Below, one piece after another: positions 16,624 to 25,322 of a DNA stretch of 64,000 nt (the stretch's first letter is position 1; each line of letters begins with the position of its first letter). Where the stretch lies: contig NZ_AP017295.1 in NCBI RefSeq assembly GCF_001548375.1, positions 1,832,501-1,896,500 of the forward strand. The letters run 5' to 3'. The translations under genes were made by a program, and so were the position numbers. The notes below the pieces were generated by a model. It was not told the DNA's origin, ran no database searches, and saw nothing but the letters and a program-made list of their open reading frames with translations. The DNA comes from Nostoc sp. NIES-3756 (lineage in GTDB: Bacteria > Cyanobacteriota > Cyanobacteriia > Cyanobacteriales > Nostocaceae).

Positions 16624-17907
16624 TTACTCCTGCGCCCCAGCTTGCTTTAAACTTTGGACTATACTCCTAAAACCATTAAATTCAGCAATCATCAAAGCTG
16701 TATAACCACCACGATTTTTTAAATTTGTATCAGCCCCATTTTCTAGTAAGATTTGCACTGCTTTGTTGTAACCAGCAGCAGCAGCCCAAATTAAAGCTGT
16801 AGCGCCTACAGTATCTTGATAATTTGCATTAGCGCCTTTCGCCAACAATAACTGAATGATTCCTGGATGATTACGTTCTGTAGCTTTAATTAAAGGAGTT
16901 TTACCATCGCCGGCGGGAATATTGGCATCAGCACCGTAGTTTAACAATATCCTCACTGTCTCTGTATGACCTTGAGATACGGCTAAGGTTAAAGGTGTTT
17001 CACCTAGATTGTTGTCATTTAAAGTTGCACTAGAATTTAGTAGTGTTTCCACTATCTCATGATGTCCCTGTAATGCTGCTACTAATAATGGTGTATCGCC
17101 CAAGTTGTTCTTAATTTGCGTATTTGCACCTCTGTTGAGTAACACTTGTACCATATCAACATACCCTTCCACTGTGGCAAGGTGTAGGGCTGTTTCCCCA
17201 TCTCGGTCTTGATGATTTACCTCAGCACCTCTATCTAGTAAAATTTCTGCGATCGCCCCATTTCCTGCTGCTACAGTTGCTAATAATGCTGTACTACTAT
17301 CTTTATTTTCTTGATTAACATCAACTCCCGCCTCCAGTAACACCTGTACCACATCCAAATGCCCTAAATCTGCTGCTAACATCAACAGCGTATCCCCTGC
17401 TTCATCTTGAGAACTAGCCTCTGCACCACTTTGTAAAATTAACTGCACTACAGCCGCCTGTCCTCTTTTCACGGCGAGTTTTAAAGCAGTATCATCATCT
17501 TTATCTGTAATATTGACATCAGCGCCAGCTACTAACAAAAGCCGTACCACTTCTACATAACCTTTTAGGGCTGCGGCCATTAAAGCTGTACTACCATCTT
17601 CATTGGTAGCATTAACATCAGCGCCCCTAGATATTAACAACTGCACAATGTCAACTTGATTGGCACTAGCAGCCAACATCAAGGCTGTTAAACCATAGCG
17701 CTTTCTCTTCAAACTCACATTTGCCCCAGCATCTAGGAGCGATCGCACTATTTCCGTGTACCCTAGATTAGCAGCAAACATTAATGCTGTAGTACCATCG
17801 CGATCGCACACATCCACCTGAGCGTCAGCCGCTAGCACCACACCCAAAGCTTTGATATCACCGCTTTTCGCAGCCTTTAGCAATAAAATATCGTTATTAT
17901 CAGCCAT
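16624..17907 (-). CDS. Ankyrin-repeat protein, about 12 repeats
   Basis: The 427-residue protein consists almost only of ~33-residue ankyrin repeats, with many copies of the pattern D-G-x-T-A-L-x-x-A and V-x-x-L-L-x-x-G-A-x-V-N, such as DGSTALMAAALKGYVEVVRL. There is no signal peptide or catalytic domain, so it is a cytosolic binding protein. One repeat near residue 300 is shorter by two residues (SSATLNDNNLGETPL). I use the ATG at 17907 (start MADNNDILLLKAAKSGD), which has AGGGA a few bases upstream; the frame continues to a TTG at 17979, but that extension has no ankyrin character. The binding partner is unknown. A second, short ankyrin gene is at 62087-62551. Confidence 0.88.
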   Translation of the reverse strand: MADNNDILLLKAAKSGDIKALGVVLAADAQVDVCDRDGTTALMFAANLGYTEIVRSLLDAGANVSLKRKRYGLTALMLAASANQVDIVQLLISRGADVNATNEDGSTALMAAALKGYVEVVRLLLVAGADVNITDKDDDTALKLAVKRGQAAVVQLILQSGAEASSQDEAGDTLLMLAADLGHLDVVQVLLEAGVDVNQENKDSSTALLATVAAGNGAIAEILLDRGAEVNHQDRDGETALHLATVEGYVDMVQVLLNRGANTQIKNNLGDTPLLVAALQGHHEIVETLLNSSATLNDNNLGETPLTLAVSQGHTETVRILLNYGADANIPAGDGKTPLIKATERNHPGIIQLLLAKGANANYQDTVGATALIWAAAAGYNKAVQILLENGADTNLKNRGGYTALMIAEFNGFRSIVQSLKQAGAQE

Positions 17908-18341
17908 GAATAAATCCCTACCGGGAGTTTTATATTTAGTTACAGAATTTAGTCTCAGATGCTTTAGGTACTTTGGCAAGATACTTGCCGAATATCAGAT
18001 AGGTAATTATTGAGCATATAAATACACCTTATCTTCTCTATAATTACCATTAGTTTGTATATCCACTTATTTTCTTATAATTACCATTAGTTTGTATATA
18101 TTTTTTAATAGCTTTTAAATCATCTTTTTTCTAGCTTTGTGAGAAATTTGAGGATTAACTATTGACTGCCAATCCTATGTCAAAATAAAGGTAATTTATT
18201 ACCTAGAGGTAAGCAAGCGCTCTACAAGCTAGATGCAATGTAATAAAATACACAAAGAAGTGATAAAAATATCTCTTCCCCAGTCTCTAGCCCTAACCTC
18301 TAACCCCTATTTTCAAGCTAGACAAAGGATAGACCTGAGCA
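17908..18341. other. Intergenic region with a 24-bp direct repeat
   Basis: This 434-bp stretch lies between divergent genes. At 18039-18062 and 18076-18099 the same 24-bp sequence (TATAATTACC... ending TTTGTATAT) occurs twice, 37 bp apart, and the preceding bases are also similar, so a ~37-bp unit is duplicated in tandem. No ORF was seen. Confidence 0.65.
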
Positions 18342-18953
18342 ATGGCAGACTCAACAAATCAAAATCAAGCAGACGCGATCCCTAGCACCGTTGAACAGAA
18401 AGCGCCCTCTGTCTCTGAAGAAAACGCCCCCAGCACTAGTGAACCAGTAGCGACAAACATTCCTACTGCCAACACGCCAGATCCCGCAACAGCGAACCCC
18501 AAGACTAACCCCAACGCTGCTCAACCCGCAGAAAAACCTGCCCCAGCCGCAGCTAAAGCCGCGAAGAAAGAGAAAGCCCCATCAGTAGAAGACAAGCCAT
18601 TTGTCGAGTTCATGGAGCAAGATTATTTGCCAGCTTTGCAAAAAGCGATCGCCTCTGAAGGTGTGAAAGATTTGCAGCTTTCTTTTGCCAAGCAGAAGCT
18701 ACCCATCGCTGGTTTGTCATCCTCTGAAGAATGCTGGCAAGTAATTGGTAGTTGGCAAAGTGGCCAGCGCCAGTTTAATGTGTATTTCCCCGATGAAGAT
18801 ATTCAGGGCAAAAAAGGTTTTTCCTGCAATGAAGGCAGAAGACCTAGCACTCTAGAATCATTTTTAATCGACGAGCGGAAAATTACCCTTGATATGTTGG
18901 TATCTCGTCTGGTGTACCGCTTGAATGGTCAAAAGTGGTTAGGTAGAAATTAA
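18342..18953 (+). CDS. DUF2996 family protein
   Basis: This 203-residue protein has a low-complexity N-terminal half (~residues 1-80) rich in Ala, Pro, Thr and Asn, followed by a conserved domain from KPFVEFMEQDYLPALQKAI (~86) to KWLGRN at the end. The conserved part, including SEECWQVIGSWQSGQRQFNV (~125-145), matches the DUF2996 family found in cyanobacteria and plastids, whose function I do not know with certainty. No signal peptide or membrane segment is visible. The gene is 242 bp before acsF on the same strand, separated by a heptamer hairpin, so a shared transcript is possible but not certain. Confidence 0.82.
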   Translation: MADSTNQNQADAIPSTVEQKAPSVSEENAPSTSEPVATNIPTANTPDPATANPKTNPNAAQPAEKPAPAAAKAAKKEKAPSVEDKPFVEFMEQDYLPALQKAIASEGVKDLQLSFAKQKLPIAGLSSSEECWQVIGSWQSGQRQFNVYFPDEDIQGKKGFSCNEGRRPSTLESFLIDERKITLDMLVSRLVYRLNGQKWLGRN

Positions 18954-18960
18954 TGGGTCT

Positions 18961-19027
18961 GGTAATTGGTGATTGGTAATGGGTAATGGCTTTTTTACTA
19001 TTACCCATTACCCATTACCCATTACCC
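18961..19027. repeat. Long inverted heptamer repeat (GGTAATG)
   Basis: Heptamer copies GGTAATGGGTAATGG (18975-18989) are followed, after a T-rich loop, by inverted copies CCATTACCCATTACC (19005-19019) and one more unit. The arms form a perfect stem of at least 15 bp with a 15-nt loop. It lies between the DUF2996 gene and acsF and could act as a transcript end or mRNA-stabilising hairpin. Confidence 0.75.
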
Positions 19028-19195
19028 TCGTTAATTGTTGCAACTCTTAACGTTTTGTCTACCAGTTTGCCTCTACACCTTGGTAGACTGAGATTTATAC
19101 AAATTCATATTGTCGGCTGTTGCGCCTTGTGGGGGCATAACCTTTAGCTTTCAGGGCGTACTCAAGGATAATAAAAACAAAAGAGCAGTTAGGAC

Positions 19196-20272
19196 ATGGT
19201 AGATTCCCTAAAAAAGCCAGGCTTTGAAGAAATACGGCCCGGAATTAAAGTCCCGGCCAAGGAAACTCTATTAACACCCCGGTTTTACACCACTGATTTT
19301 GATGAGATGGCACGGATGGACATCTCCGTCAACGAAGACGAGTTGATAGCCATTCTCGAAGAGTTCCGTGCTGACTACAACCGTCATCACTTTGTACGGG
19401 ATGCCGAGTTTGAACAATCCTGGGATCACATTGACGGGGATACTCGCCGCTTGTTCGTGGAATTTTTAGAACGGTCTTGTACGGCGGAGTTCTCCGGCTT
19501 TTTGCTTTACAAGGAACTCGGTCGTCGTTTGAAAGATAAAAGCCCCGTTTTGGCTGAATGCTTTAACCTGATGTCCAGGGATGAAGCACGCCATGCTGGC
19601 TTCTTGAACAAAGCGATGTCAGATTTTAACCTGTCTCTTGATTTAGGATTTTTAACCAAGAGCCGGAACTATACATTCTTTAAGCCAAAATTCATTTTCT
19701 ACGCTACCTATCTTTCAGAAAAGATTGGCTACTGGCGCTATATCACCATTTATCGCCACTTGGAAGCGCATCCTGAAGACAGAATTTATCCAATTTTCCG
19801 CTTCTTTGAAAACTGGTGTCAGGATGAAAACCGTCATGGTGATTTCTTTGATGCCATTATGAAATCCCAACCGCAAATGTTGAACGACTGGAAGGCGAAA
19901 CTCTGGAGTCGCTTCTTCCTGTTGTCGGTATTTGCCACAATGTATCTCAACGATATTCAACGTAAGGATTTCTACGCTACCCTTGGTTTAGATGCACGGG
20001 AATACGACATCTACGTGATTAAAAAGACCAATGAAACCGCAGGTAGAGTCTTCCCCGTAATTCTGGATGTAGATAGTCCAGAGTTTTACGAACGTTTGGA
20101 TAAATGTGTTGAGAATAACGAGAAGCTGGAAGCGATCGCTAACTCCAAAACACCCAAATTCCTGCAATTATTCCAAAAATTACCCGTATTGGCTTCTACT
20201 GGCTGGCAATTATTACGCCTGTACTTCATGAAGCCAATTGATGCTGTTTCCGCCCAAGGTGCAGCTCGTTAA
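19196..20272 (+). CDS. acsF: Mg-protoporphyrin IX monomethyl ester (oxidative) cyclase, aerobic
   Basis: This 358-residue protein is the diiron subunit of the O2-dependent cyclase that forms the fifth ring of chlorophyll (protochlorophyllide synthesis) at the thylakoid or plasma membrane. The two diiron-binding motifs are present: DEARH at residues 129-133 and DENRH at 210-214. Other family blocks such as [17 protein letters not shown] (26-42) and [15 protein letters not shown] (~99-113) are intact, and length is normal. The partner Ycf54 and other chlorophyll genes are not in the window. A strong terminator follows at 20299-20329. Many cyanobacteria have a second, low-oxygen copy; nothing here tells which copy this is, but its solitary position fits the constitutive one. 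Confidence 0.96.
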   Translation: MVDSLKKPGFEEIRPGIKVPAKETLLTPRFYTTDFDEMARMDISVNEDELIAILEEFRADYNRHHFVRDAEFEQSWDHIDGDTRRLFVEFLERSCTAEFSGFLLYKELGRRLKDKSPVLAECFNLMSRDEARHAGFLNKAMSDFNLSLDLGFLTKSRNYTFFKPKFIFYATYLSEKIGYWRYITIYRHLEAHPEDRIYPIFRFFENWCQDENRHGDFFDAIMKSQPQMLNDWKAKLWSRFFLLSVFATMYLNDIQRKDFYATLGLDAREYDIYVIKKTNETAGRVFPVILDVDSPEFYERLDKCVENNEKLEAIANSKTPKFLQLFQKLPVLASTGWQLLRLYFMKPIDAVSAQGAAR

Positions 20273-20298
20273 GCTCTAAAATTTTTGTAAATTATTAG

Positions 20299-20329
20299 GT
20301 GGTTCTGTTGTACACAGAGCCACTTTTTT
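20299..20329 (+). terminator. Terminator of acsF
   Basis: GTGGTTCTGT (20299-20308) pairs with ACAGAGCCAC (20314-20323), a 10-bp stem with one G-U pair and a 5-nt loop, followed by six T. It starts 27 bases after the acsF stop. Confidence 0.85.
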
Positions 20330-20352
20330 ATAGCAGGGTGCAGGGTAGCAGC

Positions 20353-20567
20353 TCTTTAAAGTAGTGTGAGTTCGATGACCTCTTCCCAACCCCTCTGTCT
20401 TGAAAAGTTCTGTTCGCCGGAAGCTGGCGCTCAGACTTTTCGCTCCGACGCGGAGAGGGGCTTAAATATCTTTAAATATCAACGAAAAATTAACGTTTTA
20501 AAGCCTCTCTCCTTGCAGGGGAGAGGTTTGGAGAGGGGTTTTAAGATTCGTCGAACTCACGTTAAAG
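20353..20567. mobile_element. MITE-like element with imperfect terminal inverted repeats
   Basis: The outer ends CTTTAA...GTGAGTTCGATGA (from 20354) and its inverted match TCGTCGAACTCAC...TTAAAG (to 20567) are complementary; the core GTGAGTTCGA (20366-20375) versus TCGAACTCAC (20551-20560) is perfect over 10 bp. The ~180 bp between them are non-coding and composed of GC-rich repeats (two GGAGAGG... blocks and a GCCGGAAGCTGGC palindrome). The right end reaches into the last codons of hisC. The size, inverted ends and lack of coding capacity fit a miniature inverted-repeat element. Confidence 0.55.
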
Positions 20568-21611
20568 TAAGAGTTTTAACGCCTGCACCAAAATTTGATT
20601 TTGCTCATCTGTACCTACGGTGATGCGTAGTTTATCTTCTAGTCCTGGTTGCTTGAAGTAGCGGATGAGAATTTTTTGTTCTTTAAGTTGTTGGTAGAGG
20701 TATTCGGCGTTTCCTGCGGGGGGTTGGGTGAGTAAAAAATTGCCGTGGGAATCCCAAATACGAAACCCTAATTGCTTTAGGTCTTTTGCTAGTTCAGTTC
20801 TTGAGGCTTTAACCTTTGCTACACAAGCATTTTTATAGGCTTGGTCATTGATGGCGGCTGTGGCAACTTTGCAGGCGATCGCATCAATGTTATAGCTATC
20901 TTTGACTTTAAACAATCCATCTAATAACTTGGGATTACCGATACCAAACCCCAAACGCAACCCCGCTAGAGAATATCCTTTAGAAAGGGTGCGAATTAAA
21001 ATCACATTTTCATATTCATGAACTAAATCTAAGGCACTGGTTTCAGCAAAGTCTACATAAGCCTCATCTATAACTAACACCCCAGATAATTCACTAGCTA
21101 ATTTGCGTAAGTCATCACAGGGAACGACATGGCCAGAAGGACTATTGGGTGAGGCAATAAATGTTACACAACCATCAGCCGCCAGCAATTCCGCCACAGG
21201 CAAAACATTATCTTCTTTATAGGGAATCTCTAAAATGTCCGCCGCCTGCATCTCGGTTAATGTACGATACAGCACATAGGTAGGCATAGGATAAACTACC
21301 TTCCGTCCTGGTTCAGCGCAGGCGCGAATAATTATACTTAAGATTTCATCACTACCATTACCAACAATAATCCAATCACTAGGAACACCTAAAACTTTAC
21401 TTGCGGCTTGTCTAAACTCTCCCCCAAATGGTTCTGGATATCGCCGCAACCATTCGCCATCAATTTCTTTAAGTGCTGCTAACGCCGCAGGCGAAGGCGG
21501 GTAAGGGTTCTCGTTACTGTTGAGTTTAATTACCTGTGTACCCCGTGGTGGCTGTTCACCGGGTACATAGCTAGCCATTGCCTCAACATTAGACCGAAAG
21601 TAATTAGTCAT
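20562..21611 (-). CDS. hisC: Histidinol-phosphate aminotransferase
   Basis: This 349-residue PLP enzyme of the aspartate-aminotransferase fold converts imidazole-acetol phosphate and glutamate to histidinol phosphate. The PLP lysine is in RTLSKGYSLAGLRLGF (Lys about residue 211); the N-terminal signature KLNSNENPYPPSP (~30), NGSDEIL (~86) and SPNSPSGH (~155) are all present. I use the ATG at 21611 (MTNYFRSNVEAMA), which has GGAG directly upstream; the frame extends to a GTG at 21629 without conserved residues. The stop codon lies within the right end of the repeat element at 20353-20567. The gene precedes no other his gene, as usual in cyanobacteria. Some members also act on aromatic amino acids. 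Confidence 0.92.
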   Translation of the reverse strand: MTNYFRSNVEAMASYVPGEQPPRGTQVIKLNSNENPYPPSPAALAALKEIDGEWLRRYPEPFGGEFRQAASKVLGVPSDWIIVGNGSDEILSIIIRACAEPGRKVVYPMPTYVLYRTLTEMQAADILEIPYKEDNVLPVAELLAADGCVTFIASPNSPSGHVVPCDDLRKLASELSGVLVIDEAYVDFAETSALDLVHEYENVILIRTLSKGYSLAGLRLGFGIGNPKLLDGLFKVKDSYNIDAIACKVATAAINDQAYKNACVAKVKASRTELAKDLKQLGFRIWDSHGNFLLTQPPAGNAEYLYQQLKEQKILIRYFKQPGLEDKLRITVGTDEQNQILVQALKLLL

Positions 21612-21672
21612 CTCTCCTGTTCCCTGCACTGCACTGAGCTTGTCGAAGTGTTCCCTATCCTCTATTCCCTAA
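21612..21672. repeat. Short spacer with CACTGAGCTTGTCGAAGTG hairpin
   Basis: Between sfsA and hisC, near 21629-21649, CACT and AGTG flank the core GAGCTTGTCGA, a widespread small palindrome of cyanobacterial spacers related to the one at 7100. No other structure is visible. Confidence 0.5.
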
Positions 21673-22398
21673 TTAAATTGCCAACTTTGCTAAACCTAAA
21701 TAACGGATACCTTCTGGAGTAACATCAAAACGGCAAGGTAAGACTTCTAAACCTGCGGCGATCGCTTCTCGTAACAACTTACCATATATAGGATCTGTAC
21801 TATCACCAGGGGCAAACTCTGTACAATCGCCTCGATTGATAAAATACAACATCACAGCCCGCATTTGCGGCAATAGTGCCATTAATTCTCTTAGATGCTT
21901 CTGTCCCCTGGTGGTTTCGGTGTCGGGGAACAATGCTAGAGTACCATTTGCCCAAGTCGTATTTTTCACTTCTAAATAAATTGGGCGTTCTGTATCACTC
22001 CCTGTCAAGAAAAAATCTACTCGACTTTTCTTATCCACTCCGTAAACTACCTCACCTTTAATGTGGCTATAATTACCCAATTCTGGAAACAAGTATTTTG
22101 CCAAAGCCAACTTGACTATCTGATTAGGTAAAGCTGTATTTACCCCCACCCAAGTCGGTTCATTATCGTGAACTTGAATCAGTTCCAGAGTATAAGCCAA
22201 TTTGCGGTTCGGATTAGCACTTTTAGAAAGTTGTACCGCACTACCAAGAGTTGATACTCCAGTCATCGGCCCCGTATTAGGACAGTGTGCTGTCACAACT
22301 TCACCAGAAGCTAATTGCACATCAGCAAAAAAGCGCTTGTAGCGCTTCAGCAAAACACCAGGATATAGGGTTGGGTAACGGTATAGCCAATCAATCAT
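21673..22398 (-). CDS. sfsA: SfsA (sugar fermentation stimulation protein) homologue
   Basis: This 241-residue protein matches SfsA over its full length: YKRFFADVQLASGEVVTAHCPN (~20-41), NTGPMTGV, the restriction-nuclease-like motif SRVDFFLTG...PIYLEVKNTTWA (about 125-150) and LFPDTETTRGQKHLREL (~157-172). SfsA proteins bind DNA and carry a PD-(D/E)xK-type nuclease core (Asp128 and the E-V-K triad); E. coli SfsA affects maltose metabolism, but the role in cyanobacteria is unclear. It is followed 61 bp later by hisC on the same strand, so the two may be co-transcribed. Confidence 0.92.
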   Translation of the reverse strand: MIDWLYRYPTLYPGVLLKRYKRFFADVQLASGEVVTAHCPNTGPMTGVSTLGSAVQLSKSANPNRKLAYTLELIQVHDNEPTWVGVNTALPNQIVKLALAKYLFPELGNYSHIKGEVVYGVDKKSRVDFFLTGSDTERPIYLEVKNTTWANGTLALFPDTETTRGQKHLRELMALLPQMRAVMLYFINRGDCTEFAPGDSTDPIYGKLLREAIAAGLEVLPCRFDVTPEGIRYLGLAKLAI

Positions 22399-22756
22399 TT
22401 TTTGAGGAGGTGGAGAGTGGGGAGTGGGGAGTAGAGGAGGATGTGGTTCTCCTGCGGAGACGCTACGCGAACGACTACGCTCACCAACCGGGAGAGGAGG
22501 AAGCAGGGGAGCAGAGAGAAAGGGGGAAAACTGTGGACGGTGGACTGTTGACTATGGACTAATGACTAAGACACTATACACCTAAGCGCAAACCAAATAA
22601 ATCCCGCCAATAAAGTTTTGTCATGTCTCTATCACAATTTGTCAATTTTTGTAGTTAAATTGACGACATTTTAATAAAAAGAAGCATATACTCGGTGGTA
22701 TAAGCCTCCCATAGAGAAAAATGGAGAGGGTTGCAACCTGCAAGGAGAAAGATCCT
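22399..22756. other. Intergenic region with purine-rich and heptamer repeats
   Basis: This 358-bp stretch between divergent genes starts with a G/A-rich run (22405-22440), then carries a repeat CTGCGGAGACGCTACGCGAACG (22459-22480 region), another purine-rich run, and TGGACTGTTGACTATGGACTAATGACTAA heptamers (22540-22568). The last ~150 bp are AT-rich and should hold the promoter of the oxygenase gene. An in-frame ATG at 22721 is rejected as its start (see that gene). Confidence 0.55.
22742..22747 (+). promoter_or_regulatory. Ribosome binding site that decides the oxygenase start
   Basis: AAGGAG lies nine bases before the ATG at 22757, while no such site precedes the in-frame ATG at 22721. It therefore favours the downstream start. 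Confidence 0.65.
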
Positions 22757-23425
22757 ATGCAAATAGTCGGGGGAATGACGGAGTTAGAATATGCCTTTTT
22801 GTTCACACTCAGAAAGGTAAATTCAATTCAGACAGTAGATTTCAAGCCATTTTTTAACAATTTACCAGTTGATCCTTATATTAAAGGTAGCTATCGTTCG
22901 AGAAGATTATCTCGGTTTATAGTTTCAGAGGATCAGTTGATTAAACTACCTCATGGTTATCTATTCCAGAGTAAAGATTACAATCCATTATTAGGAGATA
23001 TTAAAAGAGAGTTTGCAGAAATAGATGATGCACTTATAGAACTCAATAGCTTTAAAAATTTAGTATTAGCATTTAGCGATTCTTGTAAACTGCATCCAGA
23101 AGCAGAAATTGGGGTACACCAAATTAGAACTACCTGTTCTCCAGAAAGTTTTGGTAATCCTGCACCTGAAGGTATCCATCAAGACGGTACTGATTTCATC
23201 GGTATCTTCTCAGTAAATAGAGACAATATTCAAGGTGGGGAAACACATTTATATACTGCCAAAAAAGAGAAGCCTGTATTTAGCAAAATACTCCATCCTG
23301 GAGAATTATTATTAGTTAATGACCACGATTTTTATCACTTTACTACGCCTATAAAACCACAAACTGAAGCTCAAGGAATTAGGGATGTTTTTGTACTGAC
23401 TTCTCCTAGTTTGTTGACTGATTAA
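22757..23425 (+). CDS. 2-oxoglutarate/Fe(II)-dependent dioxygenase (PF10014 type)
   Basis: The 222-residue protein fits the '2OG-Fe dioxygenase' family that includes the L-isoleucine hydroxylase IDO and BsmA. The metal triad is visible: GIHQDGTDF (His141 and Asp143) and NDHDFYHFTTPI (His194 as distal ligand), with Arg209 in IRDVFVLTSP as the probable 2-oxoglutarate anchor. GGETHLYTA after the HxD motif is also typical. Family members hydroxylate free amino acids, so an amino-acid hydroxylase is the best guess; the substrate is unknown. The gene ends with a strong terminator at 23493-23522 and is a single transcription unit. Confidence 0.85.
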   Translation: MQIVGGMTELEYAFLFTLRKVNSIQTVDFKPFFNNLPVDPYIKGSYRSRRLSRFIVSEDQLIKLPHGYLFQSKDYNPLLGDIKREFAEIDDALIELNSFKNLVLAFSDSCKLHPEAEIGVHQIRTTCSPESFGNPAPEGIHQDGTDFIGIFSVNRDNIQGGETHLYTAKKEKPVFSKILHPGELLLVNDHDFYHFTTPIKPQTEAQGIRDVFVLTSPSLLTD

Positions 23426-23492
23426 AGGTAGTAAGTAACATGCTAGATGAAGGCTACTACCTCTTAATTCACTAATTAATAAGGGCTAATAA

Positions 23493-23522
23493 CCGAAGAA
23501 AATATTATTTCTTCGGTTTTTT
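23493..23522 (+). terminator. Terminator of the oxygenase gene
   Basis: CCGAAGAAA (23493-23501) pairs perfectly with TTTCTTCGG (23508-23516) around a 6-nt loop and is followed by six T. Confidence 0.9.
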
Positions 23523-23588
23523 CATATCTTGCTAAAATCAATCTAGACCTTTTGTCTAAAGGGTAGAACTAAAGCTCAAAAAAGTTTC

Positions 23589-24149
23589 ATGACTATAACA
23601 ACCTATAAATGGACAATTGAACGATATCATCAAGCAATAAAAGCAGGTATATTTGATGACCAGTCTGTAGAACTATTGCGTGGTGATATTATTGTTATGC
23701 CTCCAGAAAGTGAACATCACGCTTACTACAATACACAAGCTGCTGATTATCTCCGTGCATTACTTGGCAAACGAGTAAAAATCCGCGGTGGTAAACCTAT
23801 CACCTTACCTAACAACTCCGAACCAGTACCCGATATTGCTATTGTTAAGCCACTAGGCGAGGTTTATTTGCAGCATCACCCTTATCCTGAAGATATATTT
23901 TGGGTGATCGAATTTTCTCAAGCCACCCTCAGCAAAGATTTAGGCGCGAAAAGAGACATATACGCCGAAGCTGGCATTATTGAATATTGGGTTTCTAACC
24001 TTAAGTCTTTTCAGTTACAAGTATTTCGTGACTTGGAGAATGGACAATACACAACACAATTAACATTTACTAAAGGGACTATATCACCTTTGACTTTTCC
24101 TAATGTATTTATTCAAGTTGAACGTCTTATTGGTTTGCCAATAAGATAG
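23589..24149 (+). CDS. Uma2-family predicted endonuclease
   Basis: This 186-residue protein belongs to the Uma2 (DUF820) family, which is greatly expanded in cyanobacteria and has a PD-(D/E)xK nuclease fold. Visible motifs are the N-terminal YHQAIKAGIFDD-x-VELLRGDIIVMPP (~14-40), PVPDIAIVKP with the Asp ligand (~78-87), FWVIEFSQATLSKDLGAKRD (~102-121, with E-F-S and the Lys), and IIEYWV (~128). Biological substrates are unknown; some are thought to derive from mobile elements. The stop lies one base from the stop of the convergent DUF711 gene. A second member is at 58206-58778. Confidence 0.88.
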   Translation: MTITTYKWTIERYHQAIKAGIFDDQSVELLRGDIIVMPPESEHHAYYNTQAADYLRALLGKRVKIRGGKPITLPNNSEPVPDIAIVKPLGEVYLQHHPYPEDIFWVIEFSQATLSKDLGAKRDIYAEAGIIEYWVSNLKSFQLQVFRDLENGQYTTQLTFTKGTISPLTFPNVFIQVERLIGLPIR

Positions 24150-24150
24150 A

Positions 24151-25284
24151 CTAACTAACTGAAAATATTTGACAATCTACTAAATAAGGCGAATTGAATG
24201 ATGTCATTTCCCCAGCCTTTTTATTAGGAATGGGAAATAATCTGGCTGATAGGGGTTTATTGAGTTTAAAGGCTAATGTTGCCATATCGTTTAAAATTGC
24301 GGTAATCTTTTCGATTTTGATATCGCCGGGAATTGGTACAGTATCTAATCCACAACCACACACGGCTGAATATAACAATAGGTTAGTAATATCATAAGTC
24401 TGCTCATTAGCTCTTGTGGCTAAACCAATATCTTCACATACTGGCAACATCAGTCCAGAATAGCCACAACTTTTATTTGATACATTTTTTAAAGCCCGCG
24501 TTAACATTCCAGAAATTGCTAGAGTTCCAGGATTACCAAACTTACCATTTAGCAATTTTTCATAGGCAAAAGCAATACTATTTTCTTTGTCTAGAGATGG
24601 AGTTAGCGAAGTATCTACGCCATGAAATTTAATGTCATATTGAGTGGATATTTGTTCAGCGATCGCTACTACTTTACCAACTTCTAACGTTAAAATATTT
24701 TGCAGCTTAATTTCAGCATCTTCTAAATCCTTCGCTTGGGAAAATACCTGCATTACGAACTCACCAAGCTCTAAACCAATAGTGAAAGATGTTGCACCAA
24801 CGTGATAAGATGTAGGAAAAAATGGAATGTTTGGAGGGCAATTAGCCCAGGCACAAAAGCGAAAATTACCAAAGCCATTCTCGCTTTCCTCAGAAATGCG
24901 TTTGATGGCTTGTGCCGATCTACTAGCATTTTTCAACTTAGTATGAATTTTACTAGAGCAGTAAATTACAGATGTATTTTTATTAAGTTCAGGAATGATT
25001 TCTATAGTTTCAGGAATGCTAGCATAGCCGATATTAAAAAAGCTAACATCCAAACTTTGACAAAGTTCTTCTAAAACTTGCACCTCATGAATAATTGTAG
25101 CCAAAGATAAACCAGCTAGATATTCTTCCCAGGTATTTGTAGAAATTCTCTTTGTTTGCACTTCATAACCTTGCTCTGCAAAAATCATTTGTGCTTTTTT
25201 ATTAAAATTAGCAGCCATTTTGATTTTTGCTGTTTCTTTTGGTGAATCAAGTGATATACCAGTAGTGATAGTTCTAATTTTCAT
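24151..25284 (-). CDS. DUF711 family protein
   Basis: This 377-residue protein resembles the DUF711 (UPF0210) family, related to the radical-enzyme fold group, judged from the N-terminal IRTITTGISLD (~2-12), the central ENGFGNFRFCAWANCPPNIPFFPTSYH (~130-155), the FHGVDTSLTPS block (~225) and the C-terminal region with CGCGLDTVPIPGD (~325-337). The start at 25284 (MKIRTITTG) has GGAAGG upstream; the frame extends five codons further to an ATG at 25299. No signal peptide is seen. Archaeal and bacterial homologues are of unknown function. The gene is divergent from the TPR gene at 25323, with only 38 bp between starts. Confidence 0.8.
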   Translation of the reverse strand: MKIRTITTGISLDSPKETAKIKMAANFNKKAQMIFAEQGYEVQTKRISTNTWEEYLAGLSLATIIHEVQVLEELCQSLDVSFFNIGYASIPETIEIIPELNKNTSVIYCSSKIHTKLKNASRSAQAIKRISEESENGFGNFRFCAWANCPPNIPFFPTSYHVGATSFTIGLELGEFVMQVFSQAKDLEDAEIKLQNILTLEVGKVVAIAEQISTQYDIKFHGVDTSLTPSLDKENSIAFAYEKLLNGKFGNPGTLAISGMLTRALKNVSNKSCGYSGLMLPVCEDIGLATRANEQTYDITNLLLYSAVCGCGLDTVPIPGDIKIEKITAILNDMATLAFKLNKPLSARLFPIPNKKAGEMTSFNSPYLVDCQIFSVS

Positions 25285-25322
25285 AGTTCTGCCTTCCACA
25301 AGCTGGAAATATATAAAATGCT

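Noticed and set aside
20366..20623. 85-codon plus-strand ORF between acsF and hisC
   Set aside because: It runs through repeat DNA and the hisC 3' end, with no family resemblance.
22287..22562. 91-codon plus-strand ORF over the sfsA start
   Set aside because: It is antisense to sfsA and then passes through purine-rich and heptamer repeats; no protein-like composition.
22721..22756. Upstream ATG of the 2OG-Fe oxygenase
   Set aside because: It lacks a ribosome binding site; AAGGAG lies inside the extra codons and serves the ATG at 22757.
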